From the NCBI GenBank assembly GCA_041685915.1, contig JAWLEV010000002.1, positions 24,071-88,070 of the forward strand: a stretch of 64,000 nt of DNA, read 5' to 3'. Of this stretch, positions 25,595-35,715 are shown one piece after another (position 1 is the stretch's first letter; each line of letters opens with the position of its first letter). The stretch comes from JAWLEV01 sp041685915 (lineage in GTDB: Bacteria; Chloroflexota; Anaerolineae; UBA1429). The notes under the pieces are model-generated. The model saw only the letters and a program-made list of their open reading frames with translations, made no database searches and was not told where the DNA came from. The position numbers and the translations under genes are program-made.

Positions 25595-25690
25595 TACGGG
25601 TGTGCTTATGCTACTTGTGCTCTCAGACTCCTCTTTCTGCCACAGCCGATGATTTCAACAGACTTTGCGTGCATCCGCCTTTGCGTAACT

Positions 25691-25718
25691 TTGAAGTAGG
25701 AACAAAGACGCGTATAAT
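25691..25718 (+). promoter_or_regulatory. Promoter of the UDG-RNase J unit
   Basis: TTGAAG (25691-25696), a 16-base spacer and TATAAT (25713-25718) lie 75 bp before the ATG at 25793. Confidence 0.6.
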
Positions 25719-25792
25719 TAATGAGGAAAGTCAAGAAAGCGTATGCTTTTGGGCTTTAAGTGAAGGATTTGTACCATGCGGGGAGGCCTGAG

Positions 25793-26395
25793 ATGCAGGA
25801 GCTCGAGAAGATCAGTGAACAGATTCGACAGTGTGAAAAGTGTCCCTTGGCAGAGGGCCGCACCCACGCCGTGCCGGGAACGGGACCGGCGGATGCCGAC
25901 ATCATGTTCATCGGAGAGGCTCCCGGCTTTCACGAGGACCGGCAGGGGTTGCCCTTTGTTGGCGCGGCGGGAGAGTTTTTGAACGAACTCCTCGCCTCCA
26001 TCGGCCTCTCTCGTGAGGATGTATATATAACGAACGTTATCAAGTGTCGCCCGCCAGGGAACCGTGATCCCCAAGCCGATGAGATAGAGGCCTGTCGGCC
26101 ATATCTGGATAAGCAGATCGAGATCATCGATCCCGAGATGATCGTCACCCTGGGTCGCTTTTCCATGCAGTTGGCCTTCTCCGATGTGACCATCACGCGC
26201 GTTCACGGGACGCCTAAACGGGTGGACGACATCCTGTATTTTCCCATGTTTCATCCCGCTGCTGCGCTGCATCAACCGCGGTATCGTCCTCTGATTGAGG
26301 AGGACATCAAAAAGATACCCGAGATCCTTGATGACGTGGAATCCTTTGCAGTTGAAGAAAATTCAGAAAAACCAAAACAGTTAGGATTATTTTAA
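25793..26395 (+). CDS. Uracil-DNA glycosylase, family 4 (Fe-S type)
   Basis: 200 residues; the ATG at 25793 has GGGAGG six bases upstream. It removes uracil from DNA. Four cluster cysteines are visible (CEKCPL, then IKCRPPGNRDP and EACRPYL), with motif A as FIGEAPGFHEDRQGLPFVG and the C-terminal motif MFHPAAALHQP. This matches thermophile-type UdgA/UDGa. Its stop TAA adjoins the ATG of the RNase J gene, so the two are cotranscribed. Confidence 0.94.
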   Translation: MQELEKISEQIRQCEKCPLAEGRTHAVPGTGPADADIMFIGEAPGFHEDRQGLPFVGAAGEFLNELLASIGLSREDVYITNVIKCRPPGNRDPQADEIEACRPYLDKQIEIIDPEMIVTLGRFSMQLAFSDVTITRVHGTPKRVDDILYFPMFHPAAALHQPRYRPLIEEDIKKIPEILDDVESFAVEENSEKPKQLGLF

Positions 26396-28054
26396 ATGTT
26401 TAACGAAACGCTATCTGAAGGAAAACTACGCCTGACCCCCCTGGGGGGTTTGGGCGAAATTGGACGTAATATGCTCGTCCTCGAATATGGGGAGAGCATC
26501 GTCATCATCGACGCGGGGTTCATGTTCCCCGAGGTCGACATGTTGGGCATCGACATGGTCATTCCCGATCTGAGCTACGTGTCCGAGCGGGCAGACCGCG
26601 TCGAGGCGGTGATCATCACCCATGGTCACCTGGATCATATCGGGGCCCTGCCCTATCTCATGGAAAAGGTCGATGCCCCCATCTATGCCACGCGGTTGAC
26701 GCGCGGGCTGATCGAACTCAAAATGCACGAGAGCCACATCCAAAAGGCTGATATACGCCTTATCGAGGCCGGTGGTACGCTCAGTGTCGCGCCTTTTGAT
26801 TTCGAGTTCTTCCACGTGAACCACAGCATCCCGGATGGCGTCGGTATGGCCATCGACACGCCCGTGGGACTGCTGGTGCACTCGGGAGATTTCAAGTTCG
26901 ATCCTACGCCGGTGTACGATCGCCCCACCGATTTGGGCAAGCTGGCAGAATTGGGGGAGCGAGGGGTGCTTCTTTTTCTATCGGACAGCACAAATTCCGA
27001 GACCCCCGGTCACACGCCATCGGAACAGGCCCTGGGCGAGACCATATCTCGCCTTTTCAACCGGGCCAAGGGGCGCGTACTTCTGACCACCTTTGCCTCC
27101 AACATCTCGCGCATACAGCAGGCCATGGACATCTCTCAGGAGTATGGCCGCCGCATCGCCGTGGTGGGTCGAAGCATGCGCGAGAACTTGGGCGTCGCCC
27201 GCGAGTTGGGATATCTGAAGGTGCCCGATGAGGCGCTCATCAATCTGAATCAGATCGACGATATACCCGATCACAGACTGACACTGCTCTGTACCGGGAG
27301 CCAGGGAGAACCCACCTCCGCCCTGGTACGTATGGGACAGAGGCGCTATCACTCTGTGAGCATCGTTCCCGGGGATACCATCATCATCTCTGCAAGCGCT
27401 ATCCCGGGCAACGAGGAGCTCATCAACCGCACTCTCGACAACCTGTTCCGCCTGGGCGCCGACGTCTATTACGATGAAATATTGGACGTCCACGTCTCGG
27501 GGCATGCCAGCCAGGAGGAGCAAAGGTTGGTCCTGAGCCTCGTGCGTCCCGAATATTTCGTGCCCATCCATGGCGAGTATCGCCACCTCGTGCTACATGG
27601 CAAGCTGGCGGAGCGGTGCGGCGTGGCGCCGGAGAACGTCCTGATCGCCGAGACGGGGGACGTGCTGGAGATCACCCCCTCACGGGTGGAACTTATCAAG
27701 GATATCCACGATCGCAACGTCTTTGTGGACGGACGCAGCGTGGGCGACGTTGGACGCGACGTGATTGAGGAACGACAGGCTCTGGCCCGCAACGGTTTTC
27801 TCGTGGCCACCGTCATGGTGGACAAATATACTGGCGGCATACTGGGGGAGCCAACCATCATCACGCAGGGCTTTGTCAAAAAGGCCGAATCGAAAGAGAC
27901 CCTGGAGGGGATAAAAGAAGAGATCGAAGAGGCCGTCGAGGGCGGAGGCACGCGTGCAGAAATGGAGCGCAGCGTGCGGAGTCGCCTGCAGAGCTATATG
28001 TCGACGGCCCTTGGCCGGCGCCCCATCGTGATCACAGAGGTCAAAAAGGTCTAA
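26396..28054 (+). CDS. rnj: Ribonuclease J (metallo-beta-lactamase exo/endonuclease)
   Basis: 552 residues, the usual length. RNase J matures and degrades RNA from the 5-prime end. The metallo-beta-lactamase motif is ITHGHLDHIGALPYL, with further ligands in LVHSGDFKFD, and the beta-CASP part shows LLFLSDSTN, GRSMRENL, LCTGSQGEP and DVHVSGHASQEE with EYFVPIHGEYRH. The C-terminal ~100 residues form the dimerisation domain. It begins directly at the UDG stop codon. Confidence 0.95.
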   Translation: MFNETLSEGKLRLTPLGGLGEIGRNMLVLEYGESIVIIDAGFMFPEVDMLGIDMVIPDLSYVSERADRVEAVIITHGHLDHIGALPYLMEKVDAPIYATRLTRGLIELKMHESHIQKADIRLIEAGGTLSVAPFDFEFFHVNHSIPDGVGMAIDTPVGLLVHSGDFKFDPTPVYDRPTDLGKLAELGERGVLLFLSDSTNSETPGHTPSEQALGETISRLFNRAKGRVLLTTFASNISRIQQAMDISQEYGRRIAVVGRSMRENLGVARELGYLKVPDEALINLNQIDDIPDHRLTLLCTGSQGEPTSALVRMGQRRYHSVSIVPGDTIIISASAIPGNEELINRTLDNLFRLGADVYYDEILDVHVSGHASQEEQRLVLSLVRPEYFVPIHGEYRHLVLHGKLAERCGVAPENVLIAETGDVLEITPSRVELIKDIHDRNVFVDGRSVGDVGRDVIEERQALARNGFLVATVMVDKYTGGILGEPTIITQGFVKKAESKETLEGIKEEIEEAVEGGGTRAEMERSVRSRLQSYMSTALGRRPIVITEVKKV

Positions 28055-28129
28055 ACCCTCGCCCACGCACGTATCGCATAATGGAGGGTGTTCCTCCAAT
28101 GTTTATCTTTACCGCTAAGAATCTCGGCC

Positions 28130-30343
28130 ATGACCAGGCGCAAGCATAAGTCCGGAATCCGGCTTACGGGCACCCAGATGCGCTGGGTTACGGGCTTGTG
28201 CCTTTTGGCCCTTTCCACCCTCAGCTTTTTGGGGTTCTTTGCCCAGGATAGAGGCGTCCTGATCAGCCTTTGGTTGGGCGGGCTTTATGCTGTCTTTGGT
28301 CGTGGAGCCTATGTTATCCCTTTTGTCCTGGCCTTCTCCGGTTTGTGGATTCTGCTGGCGGGGATGGACAAATCACCCCCCTTTCCGTGGTCTCGTGCTG
28401 TGGGAACCATCCTCTGTTTTGCCTGTGGGCTTGGGCTAATCCATCTGTTCCTTCGGGAGCCGAAGCAGGCCATCGCCGGGCGGCAAGGGGGTGGCTATGT
28501 GGGATATGGCATAAGCAGAGGTCTGACCCTGGCCCTGGGAAAGCTTGGTGCGGCCATCGTGCTCATCACCGCCATCGGCGCGGGACTCATCGCGGCCCTG
28601 GAGATATCCCTGGACGAGCTCATTCGGGATTCCGGGGAGTTGATTCGGAAAACATCTGGGTGGTTGGCACGTCGTCGCGCGTCGAGGACCCAGATCCGGG
28701 CGTCACAACGGGAACGAGAGACGCAGAAGACGCCCGAGCCCCCCGCTGAGCGGCGGGAGAAGAGGTCTTTTTCCCCGCCCCAAAGAGGGCCCTCGCCCCC
28801 ACCGCCCCCTGCCGAACCGGCCGTCGTCCCCGTGGAGGACCGGGTATTCCATCGCTGGAAACTTGGCGACATGGAAAAGATATTCGTCGAGCACGACGAG
28901 GAGCATATAGATGTCGCGGACATTCGCAAAAAGACGCGGATCATAGAAGAGACGCTACAAAGCTTTGGTGTGCCCGTGTCGGTGGTGGAGGTGAACCCCG
29001 GCCCTGTGGTCACTCAGTTCGGCCTGGCGCCCGGGTATATCGAGCGTCGGGGGCGCGACGGCGAGATGCGACGGGTAAAGGTCAAGGTAAACCATATCTC
29101 CCGCCTGGCAGATGACCTCGCTCTGGCCCTGGCAGCCTCTCCCGTGCGCGTGGAGGCCCCGGTGCCGGGCAAGGCCGTTGTGGGCCTGGAGGTACCCAAC
29201 CGGGAGCCGGCCCTCGTCGATCTGCTGAGCGTCATGGGCTCGGATGCCTTTTGTGCTGCCGCCTCCTCGCATCTGGCCATCGGGCTGGGGCGGGACGTGT
29301 CGGGCAACCCCGTGGTGGCCGACATTGGTACCCTGCCCCACCTCCTCATCGCCGGGGCGACGGGGTCGGGCAAGAGCGTGTGCATCAACGCCATGATCGC
29401 CTGCCTGCTGAGCCGTAACACGCCTGCCGATCTGAGACTGTTACTGATCGACCCCAAACGCGTCGAACTTTCGGTATATGATGGCGTCCCCCATCTCCTA
29501 TCCCCCGTGATCACCGATGTGGACGAGGTGGTGAGCGTGCTGGAATGGATCACTCAGGAGATGGATCGACGCTACAAGACGTTTGCGCGTCTGGGAGCGC
29601 GCAACATCGAGGCATACAACACTCTGGCGGGGGAGCGGGGCATGCACCGTCTGCCCTTTATCGTGACCTTTATCGACGAGATGGCCGATCTCATGTTGGC
29701 CGCCGCGGATCAGGTGGAGCGCGAGATCTGCCGCATCGCCCAGATGGCCCGCGCCACGGGCATCCACCTGGTCATCGCCACCCAGCGTCCCTCGGTGGAT
29801 GTGGTGACGGGCACGATAAAGGCCAACTTTCCCGCGCGCATAAGCTTTGCCGTCTCCTCTCTCACCGATTCGCGCGTGGTTCTGGACAAGCCGGGGGCTG
29901 AGACGCTCCTCGGCAAGGGAGATGGCCTGTACATGGCCCCCGACACCTCCGAACTCGTGCGCATGCAGGGATGCTACGTCTCCGACGAGGAGGTCTCGCG
30001 ATTGGTGCGTTTTTGGAAGGATCAGGCTGCCAGAAGGACGGAGCGGCAGGCTGCTTCCCGGCCTTCTTCCCAGGATCTGGAGCAAGAAGCCCTCTGGCCG
30101 TCCCTGGAAGAACGTGAGGAAAGAGAGCCCGAGGATCCCCTGCTGGAACGGGCCATGGCCTTTGTCGCCACGAAAGAGCGCGCCTCCCTGACCATGCTGC
30201 AAAAGGAATTTCAGATCGGTTACAGCCGCGCGGGGCGCATCATGGACGCTATGGAGGAGCGGGGTATCGTGGGGCCGCCCACGGGTACGAGCAAGGCGCG
30301 TCAGGTACTTTTGCAATCAAGGAGCCAATCATCCCATGACTGA
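28130..30343 (+). CDS. ftsK: DNA translocase FtsK/SpoIIIE
   Basis: 737 residues from the ATG at 28130 (basic start MTRRKHKSG before the first membrane segment); an upstream GTG at 28088 is possible, so the start is uncertain. Four N-terminal membrane segments are followed by a Pro/Arg/Glu-rich linker (about 185-245), an alpha-beta motor domain with Walker A GATGSGKSVCINAM and Walker B FIVTFIDEMADLML, and a C-terminal winged-helix gamma domain (TMLQKEFQIGYSRAGRIMD) that reads orienting DNA sequences. It pumps chromosome ends through the division septum. Its last 8 bp overlap the next gene. Confidence 0.93.
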   Translation: MTRRKHKSGIRLTGTQMRWVTGLCLLALSTLSFLGFFAQDRGVLISLWLGGLYAVFGRGAYVIPFVLAFSGLWILLAGMDKSPPFPWSRAVGTILCFACGLGLIHLFLREPKQAIAGRQGGGYVGYGISRGLTLALGKLGAAIVLITAIGAGLIAALEISLDELIRDSGELIRKTSGWLARRRASRTQIRASQRERETQKTPEPPAERREKRSFSPPQRGPSPPPPPAEPAVVPVEDRVFHRWKLGDMEKIFVEHDEEHIDVADIRKKTRIIEETLQSFGVPVSVVEVNPGPVVTQFGLAPGYIERRGRDGEMRRVKVKVNHISRLADDLALALAASPVRVEAPVPGKAVVGLEVPNREPALVDLLSVMGSDAFCAAASSHLAIGLGRDVSGNPVVADIGTLPHLLIAGATGSGKSVCINAMIACLLSRNTPADLRLLLIDPKRVELSVYDGVPHLLSPVITDVDEVVSVLEWITQEMDRRYKTFARLGARNIEAYNTLAGERGMHRLPFIVTFIDEMADLMLAAADQVEREICRIAQMARATGIHLVIATQRPSVDVVTGTIKANFPARISFAVSSLTDSRVVLDKPGAETLLGKGDGLYMAPDTSELVRMQGCYVSDEEVSRLVRFWKDQAARRTERQAASRPSSQDLEQEALWPSLEEREEREPEDPLLERAMAFVATKERASLTMLQKEFQIGYSRAGRIMDAMEERGIVGPPTGTSKARQVLLQSRSQSSHD

Positions 30344-31784
30344 TTCTACGCATCCCGCCGGCACAGGCGCAAACCGCATGGCAACCATCACCGGCGGACG
30401 GAGCGTGTTGGACGATAGACATATCCCAAAGCTCATATCCATCGTTGGTGAGGAACGGGTGTCGCGCCGAGAGTCCGATCTGACGGCCCATTCCGTCGAT
30501 GAATCCTGGGCCGATCCCGCCCTGGCCGACGTGGTCGTCTGGCCCCTCTCGACGGAGGAGATCTCCCGTATCCTGCGCTATGCCAACGAGGAGGACATCC
30601 CCGTCGTTCCCTGGAGCGGCGGTTCGAGCCTGGAGGGCAATCCCATACCCGTTCAGGGAGGCATCCTCCTCGCCCTCTATCGCATGAACGAGATCGTGGA
30701 GGTTCGGGATGCCGATCTTCAGGTTGTGGTGCAACCGGGGGTCGTCTACGATGATCTCAATGCGGAACTGCGTCGTCTGGGGATGTTCTTTCCCCCTGCG
30801 CCGGGCAGTTCGGACGTGGCCACCATCGGGGGTATGGTGGCCAACAACTCCAGCGGGATGCGCTCCGTCAAGTACGGCGTCACGCGGCGCTACGTACTCA
30901 AGCTCAAGGTGGTTCTCCCCGATGGCAGGGTCATCGTCGCCGGCAACAACGCCAAAAAGAGCACCAGCGGTTATGATCTTGTTGGATTGTTCACCGGCTC
31001 CGAGGGCACGCTGGGTGTGGTGGCCGAGATCACCCTGCGGGTGACGGGGCTGCCAGAGAGCGTTGCGGCGGCCGTCATCCCCTTTGATACCCTACCTGAG
31101 GCGACCTCTGCCGTCTACGAGTGCGCTCGTTATGGGCTGGAGGCCTCGGCCATAGAGTTGTTGGACGCCCCCGTCATCCGCGTCACCAACACCCAACAGG
31201 GGCTCTCCCTGTTGGAAAAGCCCACCGTCTTTGTGGAATTCCACGGCACCGACGTCTATGTACAGGATCAGGTGGAGTATTTAAAAGAGATCGCCCACGA
31301 TAACGGCTGTCTCGACTTTCAACTGGCGACGGATTACGAGGCGCGGGAGGAGCTCTGGCGCGCGCGGGAGGCGGCCCACGATTCCATGAAGGTGAGTCAT
31401 CCGGGATGCACCATGATCGCCGGGGATGCCTGCGTGCCCATCTCCAAATTTGGCGAGGTCGTCCGGTTCGCCCACGATCTTGCCGAGGAGACGGACGTCA
31501 CCATCTATGTCTTTGGTCATGCCGGAGACGGCAACCTGCACACCGAGGCCATAGGCTATCGGGACGACGAGGAACAATTCGCCAGGGCGGTGGAGGCCAC
31601 CGACGCCATCGTCAACCGCGCCCTCGAGGTGGGGGGCACGGTGGCCGGCGAACACGGCATCGGATTCATGAAGAGGCATTTCATGGACCAGGAACATGGC
31701 GAGAGCCTAAAAGTGATGCGCAGCATCAAGGATCTCTTTGACCCCAAGGGGATCATGAACCCCGGCAAGGTCTTTCCGGCCTAG
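30336..31784 (+). CDS. FAD-linked oxidase, glycolate/D-lactate oxidase (GlcD) type
   Basis: 482 residues. The FAD-binding type 4 domain shows VVPWSGGSSLEGNPIP, PPAPGSSDVATIGGMVANN and SGYDLVGLFTGSEGTLG; the C-terminal oxidase domain shows YVFGHAGDGNLHTEA and GTVAGEHGIGFMKR. These enzymes oxidise D-2-hydroxy acids such as glycolate or D-lactate. GlcE/GlcF-like partners are not in the window. It overlaps ftsK by 8 bp, so it is translated from the same message; the functional link is not obvious. Confidence 0.93.
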   Translation: MTDSTHPAGTGANRMATITGGRSVLDDRHIPKLISIVGEERVSRRESDLTAHSVDESWADPALADVVVWPLSTEEISRILRYANEEDIPVVPWSGGSSLEGNPIPVQGGILLALYRMNEIVEVRDADLQVVVQPGVVYDDLNAELRRLGMFFPPAPGSSDVATIGGMVANNSSGMRSVKYGVTRRYVLKLKVVLPDGRVIVAGNNAKKSTSGYDLVGLFTGSEGTLGVVAEITLRVTGLPESVAAAVIPFDTLPEATSAVYECARYGLEASAIELLDAPVIRVTNTQQGLSLLEKPTVFVEFHGTDVYVQDQVEYLKEIAHDNGCLDFQLATDYEAREELWRAREAAHDSMKVSHPGCTMIAGDACVPISKFGEVVRFAHDLAEETDVTIYVFGHAGDGNLHTEAIGYRDDEEQFARAVEATDAIVNRALEVGGTVAGEHGIGFMKRHFMDQEHGESLKVMRSIKDLFDPKGIMNPGKVFPA

Positions 31785-31795
31785 GGGATGATGTC

Positions 31796-32557
31796 ATGAC
31801 CATGGAGTTGCTGCGCGAGGGAGCCGACGATCTGGGGCTCACCCTCAGTCCGAAGCATATCGAGATGTTTGAGCGCTATTATCACGAGTTGAAAAAGTGG
31901 AATGACCGTTTCAACCTCACGGCCATCACAGGATACCAGGAGGTGCAGGTCAAGCACTTTTTGGATTCCCTGAGCTGCTTTTTGGCCTTTCCTGGCGGGA
32001 CCGTGGGGCCCCTTCCCAACCGCATCCCCCTGCAACTCGACAGGAGACATATCCGGTGTATGGACGTGGGCAGCGGGGGCGGCTTTCCCGGCCTTGCCCT
32101 CAAGGTCCTCGCCCCTGACATACGGATGACCCTCGTGGATTCCACGCGCAAAAAGGTGGGCTTTATCAGGCATATGATCGAGGTACTGGAACTGGAGGAC
32201 GCGGAGGCCATCCACGCCCGCGCCGAGGAACTCGGACAGGCGCCTCAGCACCGGGAACAGTACGACATTGTGCTGGCCCGCGCCGTGGCCCACCTGCCCA
32301 TTCTGTGCGAATACTGTCTCCCCCTCTGCCGCGTGGGTGGGCGCATGATAGCCCTCAAGGGCCAAGAGGCCCATGAGGAGGCCGAGGCCAGCCAAGAGGC
32401 CCTCGATGTCCTGGGGGGGACCCTGGTGGAGATAAAATCCGTCACCCTGCCCATTCTGGGATCGGGACATCACCTGATAGCCATCGACAAGACGGCGCCG
32501 ACACCGAAAAAGTATCCCCGTCGCCCCGGCATGCCCGAAAAGAGGCCTCTCTCTTGA
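31796..32557 (+). CDS. rsmG: 16S rRNA (guanine-527 N7) methyltransferase
   Basis: 253 residues, slightly longer than the usual ~210-240. SAM-dependent fold with motif I MDVGSGGGFPGLALKVL, the N-terminal RsmG pattern ERYYHELKKWNDRFNLTAI and LDSLS, and DIVLARAVAHLPILCEYCLPL. It modifies G527 in the 530 loop of 16S rRNA. It starts 11 bp after the GlcD-like gene and converges with recF, whose stop lies 9 bp away. rsmG near dnaN-recF is common around replication origins. Confidence 0.95.
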   Translation: MTMELLREGADDLGLTLSPKHIEMFERYYHELKKWNDRFNLTAITGYQEVQVKHFLDSLSCFLAFPGGTVGPLPNRIPLQLDRRHIRCMDVGSGGGFPGLALKVLAPDIRMTLVDSTRKKVGFIRHMIEVLELEDAEAIHARAEELGQAPQHREQYDIVLARAVAHLPILCEYCLPLCRVGGRMIALKGQEAHEEAEASQEALDVLGGTLVEIKSVTLPILGSGHHLIAIDKTAPTPKKYPRRPGMPEKRPLS

Positions 32558-32566
32558 GGAAATCCC

Positions 32567-33778
32567 TCACTCCAGGGGGCGAATCGAGCCCTCCACCACC
32601 TGCCACGTGACGGCGCGTTCGAGAAAGGCCTCTGAAAAATAGCCCACGTCGGTGGTGGTGACAAAGACCTGCTGCGCGCGGGAGATGGTATCCAGCAGGA
32701 GACAGGAGCGCACCTGATCCAGTTCGGACAACACATCATCCAGGAGCAGGACGGGCATCTCGCCGATCTCTCCGTGTATGAGGGCCACCTCGGCGAGTTT
32801 CAGGGCCAGGGCCACGGTGCGCTGCTGCCCCCGGGAGCAATAGGTCGTCGCATCGACGCCGTTCACCCAGAAGCGCAGATCGTCGCGGTGGGGGCCGAGG
32901 ATGGTGACGCCGCGCTCGATCTCTTCATCGCGAATTCGATGCAGGGTGCGCAAAAAGATCTCCTCCAGACGCGATAGGGCGTCCTCGTCCAGCAGCGCCA
33001 GATCATCCTCCTTGTACCAATCCTCCTGTTCGCTGAGGGTAGATTTTTCCGCCAGCGTGCTCTCGTAGGTGAGGGTCAGTTCCTCGGCCTCCCCGGTCAG
33101 CGCCATCTGCCTCTGCCTGGCGTCGGCGTCCAGTTCCCTCGTGGCCCAGAAACGGCGGGCAAGCACGGGGGCGGCGAGGCCGGCGAGCTGCTCATCCCAA
33201 TAGTCGAGTTGCCCCGCGCCCGTGAGGTTCTCCCGTACCTGGCGCAACAGGGCATTGCGCTGCCTTATGACGCGGTTGTAGCGCGAAAGGGCCTGGCAGT
33301 AATGGGCGTCTATCTGACAGAGGAGGATATCCATGTAGCGCCGTCGTTCGGAGGGGGAGCCGGATACGATGGTGATGTCCTCGGGGAAAAAGAGCACGGT
33401 GCTGAGCCTGCCCACCACATCAAAGGCGCGCTTCTCCACGCCGTCCAGTTCGATCCGGCGGTGGTAGGAGAAATCCCGCGATCCCTCCACTGGCTCCTTG
33501 ACGATGGTCATCCCCAGGGTGTGATCCTCTTCCTCCCGTACAAAGACGGCCTCAATGTCCGTGTGAGGGATGACCTCCTCATGGGCGCCAAAGCGCATAA
33601 GCTCGCTGTAGGTGGAGGCGCGAGGGGATTTTGTTGTGGACAGGTAGTAGATGGTCTCCAGAAAATTCGTCTTTCCCTGAGCATTCTGGCCCTGGAGGAC
33701 GTTGATACGCGGGGGAAACTCCAGGTCCAGATCCGCGTAATTGCGGAAATTCTCAAGGGAAAGACGCCTGACGTACAT
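32567..33778 (-). CDS. recF: DNA replication and repair protein RecF
   Basis: 403 residues. SMC-like ATPase that loads RecA at gaps. It has Walker A LQGQNAQGKTNFLETIYYL near residue 33, the opening MYVRRLSLENFRNY, TILGPHRDDLRFWVNG, the signature YCSRGQQRTVALALKLAEV and Walker B VLLLDDVLSELD. It starts 5 bp after the dnaN stop, the classic dnaN-recF pair. No dnaA or gyrB is in view. Confidence 0.95.
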   Translation of the reverse strand: MYVRRLSLENFRNYADLDLEFPPRINVLQGQNAQGKTNFLETIYYLSTTKSPRASTYSELMRFGAHEEVIPHTDIEAVFVREEEDHTLGMTIVKEPVEGSRDFSYHRRIELDGVEKRAFDVVGRLSTVLFFPEDITIVSGSPSERRRYMDILLCQIDAHYCQALSRYNRVIRQRNALLRQVRENLTGAGQLDYWDEQLAGLAAPVLARRFWATRELDADARQRQMALTGEAEELTLTYESTLAEKSTLSEQEDWYKEDDLALLDEDALSRLEEIFLRTLHRIRDEEIERGVTILGPHRDDLRFWVNGVDATTYCSRGQQRTVALALKLAEVALIHGEIGEMPVLLLDDVLSELDQVRSCLLLDTISRAQQVFVTTTDVGYFSEAFLERAVTWQVVEGSIRPLE

Positions 33779-33783
33779 GGAAG

Positions 33784-34917
33784 TTATTGAGAGATATGCA
33801 TGGGCATGATGATATGAACAAAGTCCTCGCCGCCCACCGGCTTTAGGACGCCCGGGCTCGATGAATCCGAGGTCTCCAGCGAGACCTGGGCCGTGTCCAT
33901 GATGCTCAGAGCATCGATGCAGTAGCGGGCGTTAAAGGCGACCTCGATGGGCTCGCCCTCCACGTTCACGTCCAGTTCGCTGACATTGTCCCCGTGCTCT
34001 GCCGAGGTCGCCGAGATGATCAGGCGCCCCGCGTCCGCCGATTCGTTGGGCACCACCTGAAAGCGCACGATATTGGCTGCGTCCCGGGCAAAGATAAAGG
34101 CCATGCGCACGGCTTTTAGAAAATCGGCCGTACCCAGGATGACGCGGGTATTGTGATCGCTGGGGATGATCTGCTGATAGTCCGGGAAGGTGCCCTCCAC
34201 GAGTTGGGACACCAGGTGGACATTCTCCAGCTTGAAAAAGACCTGATTCCTGTCCGCGGAGACGATCATCTCGATGGGCTCCTCCTGCTCCGCGCTGACG
34301 CGGCGGAGTTCCTGCAGGGCCCTGGCCGGCACGATGAGCGACATCTCCCCCTCCACCTCGTTCTCCAGCACGGTGGAACTTACGGAGAGGCGATAGCCAT
34401 CGGCGGCGGCAAAGGTGAGGTCCTGCCCCGCGATATCCATCAATACGCCGGTGAGGACGGGTCGACTCTCATCGGTGGCGGCGGCAAAGGCCACCTGCTC
34501 TACCATACGGCGCAGGAGATCGGGGGCGATGGAGACGGCATCGTCCTCCTCCGGTACCTCCACGCGGGGGAATTCCTGGGCGTCGATCCCCTTGATATTG
34601 GCCTCAAAGCGACCGCTTTTCAGGTTCAGTGTCTGGGTGCGGGAGACCAACTCCAGTTCCATGGGCCCCGGCGGCAACGAGTTGACGAAATCGGAAAGCA
34701 GGCGCGCGGGCACCGTGACGGCGCCTTCTTGCTCAACCTGTGCCCCGATCCAACAGTTGATGCCCAGTTCCAGGTCCGTCGCCGAGAGCTTGAGGCGGGA
34801 CGCGTCCGTAGACATGAGGATGTTGGACAGGACGGGGAGCGTGCTGCGGGTGGCCACAGCACGGCTCACCACCGACAGTCCATCAGCTAGGTTCTCTTGC
34901 AAGCAGGAGAGTTTCAT
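33784..34917 (-). CDS. dnaN: DNA polymerase III beta sliding clamp
   Basis: 377 residues, standard length, with three clamp domains. The opening MKLSCLQENLADGLSVVSRAV, the middle VLTGVLMDIAGQDLTFAAADGYRLS and the end GEDFVHIIMPMHISQ are typical. GGAGG precedes the ATG at 34917, and the promoter at 34951-34979 is near consensus. It is followed directly by recF. The gene upstream is a DUF3159-like membrane protein, not dnaA. Confidence 0.96.
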   Translation of the reverse strand: MKLSCLQENLADGLSVVSRAVATRSTLPVLSNILMSTDASRLKLSATDLELGINCWIGAQVEQEGAVTVPARLLSDFVNSLPPGPMELELVSRTQTLNLKSGRFEANIKGIDAQEFPRVEVPEEDDAVSIAPDLLRRMVEQVAFAAATDESRPVLTGVLMDIAGQDLTFAAADGYRLSVSSTVLENEVEGEMSLIVPARALQELRRVSAEQEEPIEMIVSADRNQVFFKLENVHLVSQLVEGTFPDYQQIIPSDHNTRVILGTADFLKAVRMAFIFARDAANIVRFQVVPNESADAGRLIISATSAEHGDNVSELDVNVEGEPIEVAFNARYCIDALSIMDTAQVSLETSDSSSPGVLKPVGGEDFVHIIMPMHISQ

Positions 34918-34950
34918 CAGTTGACCTCCTCAGACAATAAGCACAAAGAA

Positions 34951-34979
34951 AGTATAGACACAGTCATACGGTGCGTCAA
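34951..34979 (-). promoter_or_regulatory. Promoter of dnaN-recF
   Basis: On the minus strand TTGACG (34979-34974), a 17-base spacer and TATACT (34956-34951) stand 34 bp before the dnaN start codon. Confidence 0.78.
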
Positions 34980-35034
34980 CTGAAAGCGACGTCCGTACGC
35001 ATATGTTCTTCCATTGCAGAAACGCTGTCGAGCG

Positions 35035-35715
35035 CTAGAATCCACGTTGCTGTCCCTCCCAAGGTGGATCGACGCCCTCCTGGAGTTCCTCGACGCTTGG
35101 GCCACCCAGATCTCGCAGTCGCCACGTACCATATAGATAGCTGAGAACCAGCAACACGATGGTCGCTGGCCATCCCATGACGAGACTGAATATACCGAGA
35201 ACTGCGGTCCCCGCCTGGCGAAAGAGGAACCACTGGAGTGCCAAACGCAAGGCAAAGAAAATCGCCCAGGCCAGCGTCACCTCGCTGTAGGACGGCCGCA
35301 CTTTGGGGTGCCAGTACCATTCCAGAGGCCAGCCTCGCGCTAGGTGGCTGGTAAAGGCCACCAAGGGGCGTCCTGCGATCACGCTTATGATACAGATCAG
35401 GGTGGTGAGGCCTCCGCTGATCAGGCTGGGGAAAAAATATCCCGCTGCCCCCTCGCTGAGCCGCACGGACAGGATGGCGAGCCCCGTTGCGCCAAGACCA
35501 CCGAGGGCGTACCCCAGTTTTTGCTTGCGGATCAGAGAGAGCCCACCCAGCACACCGGCGACTGCCAACGAGGCCCAGCTAGCGACCGCGAATCCCGTCA
35601 GGGCATTCAGAAGCAAGAACGCCACCGGTGGCAAGGCCGCCTCAATCATGTTGCTGCGCCCGGCGACGACGGTGCGAAACTCTTCTGAGACCTCTTGGAA
35701 TTTTTTATGTGCCAA
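35035..35715 (-). CDS. DUF3159-family integral membrane protein
   Basis: 226 residues with about six hydrophobic segments. The pattern GVLGGLSLIRKQKLGYALGG, FFPSLISGG, and a WHPKVRPSYSEVTLAWAIFF stretch fits DUF3159 proteins, known mainly from Actinobacteria and without an assigned function. A soluble N-terminal helix (HKKFQEVSEEFRTVVAGRSN) precedes the first segment. It lies 117 bp upstream of dnaN in the same direction, but dnaN has its own promoter. Confidence 0.72.
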   Translation of the reverse strand: MAHKKFQEVSEEFRTVVAGRSNMIEAALPPVAFLLLNALTGFAVASWASLAVAGVLGGLSLIRKQKLGYALGGLGATGLAILSVRLSEGAAGYFFPSLISGGLTTLICIISVIAGRPLVAFTSHLARGWPLEWYWHPKVRPSYSEVTLAWAIFFALRLALQWFLFRQAGTAVLGIFSLVMGWPATIVLLVLSYLYGTWRLRDLGGPSVEELQEGVDPPWEGQQRGF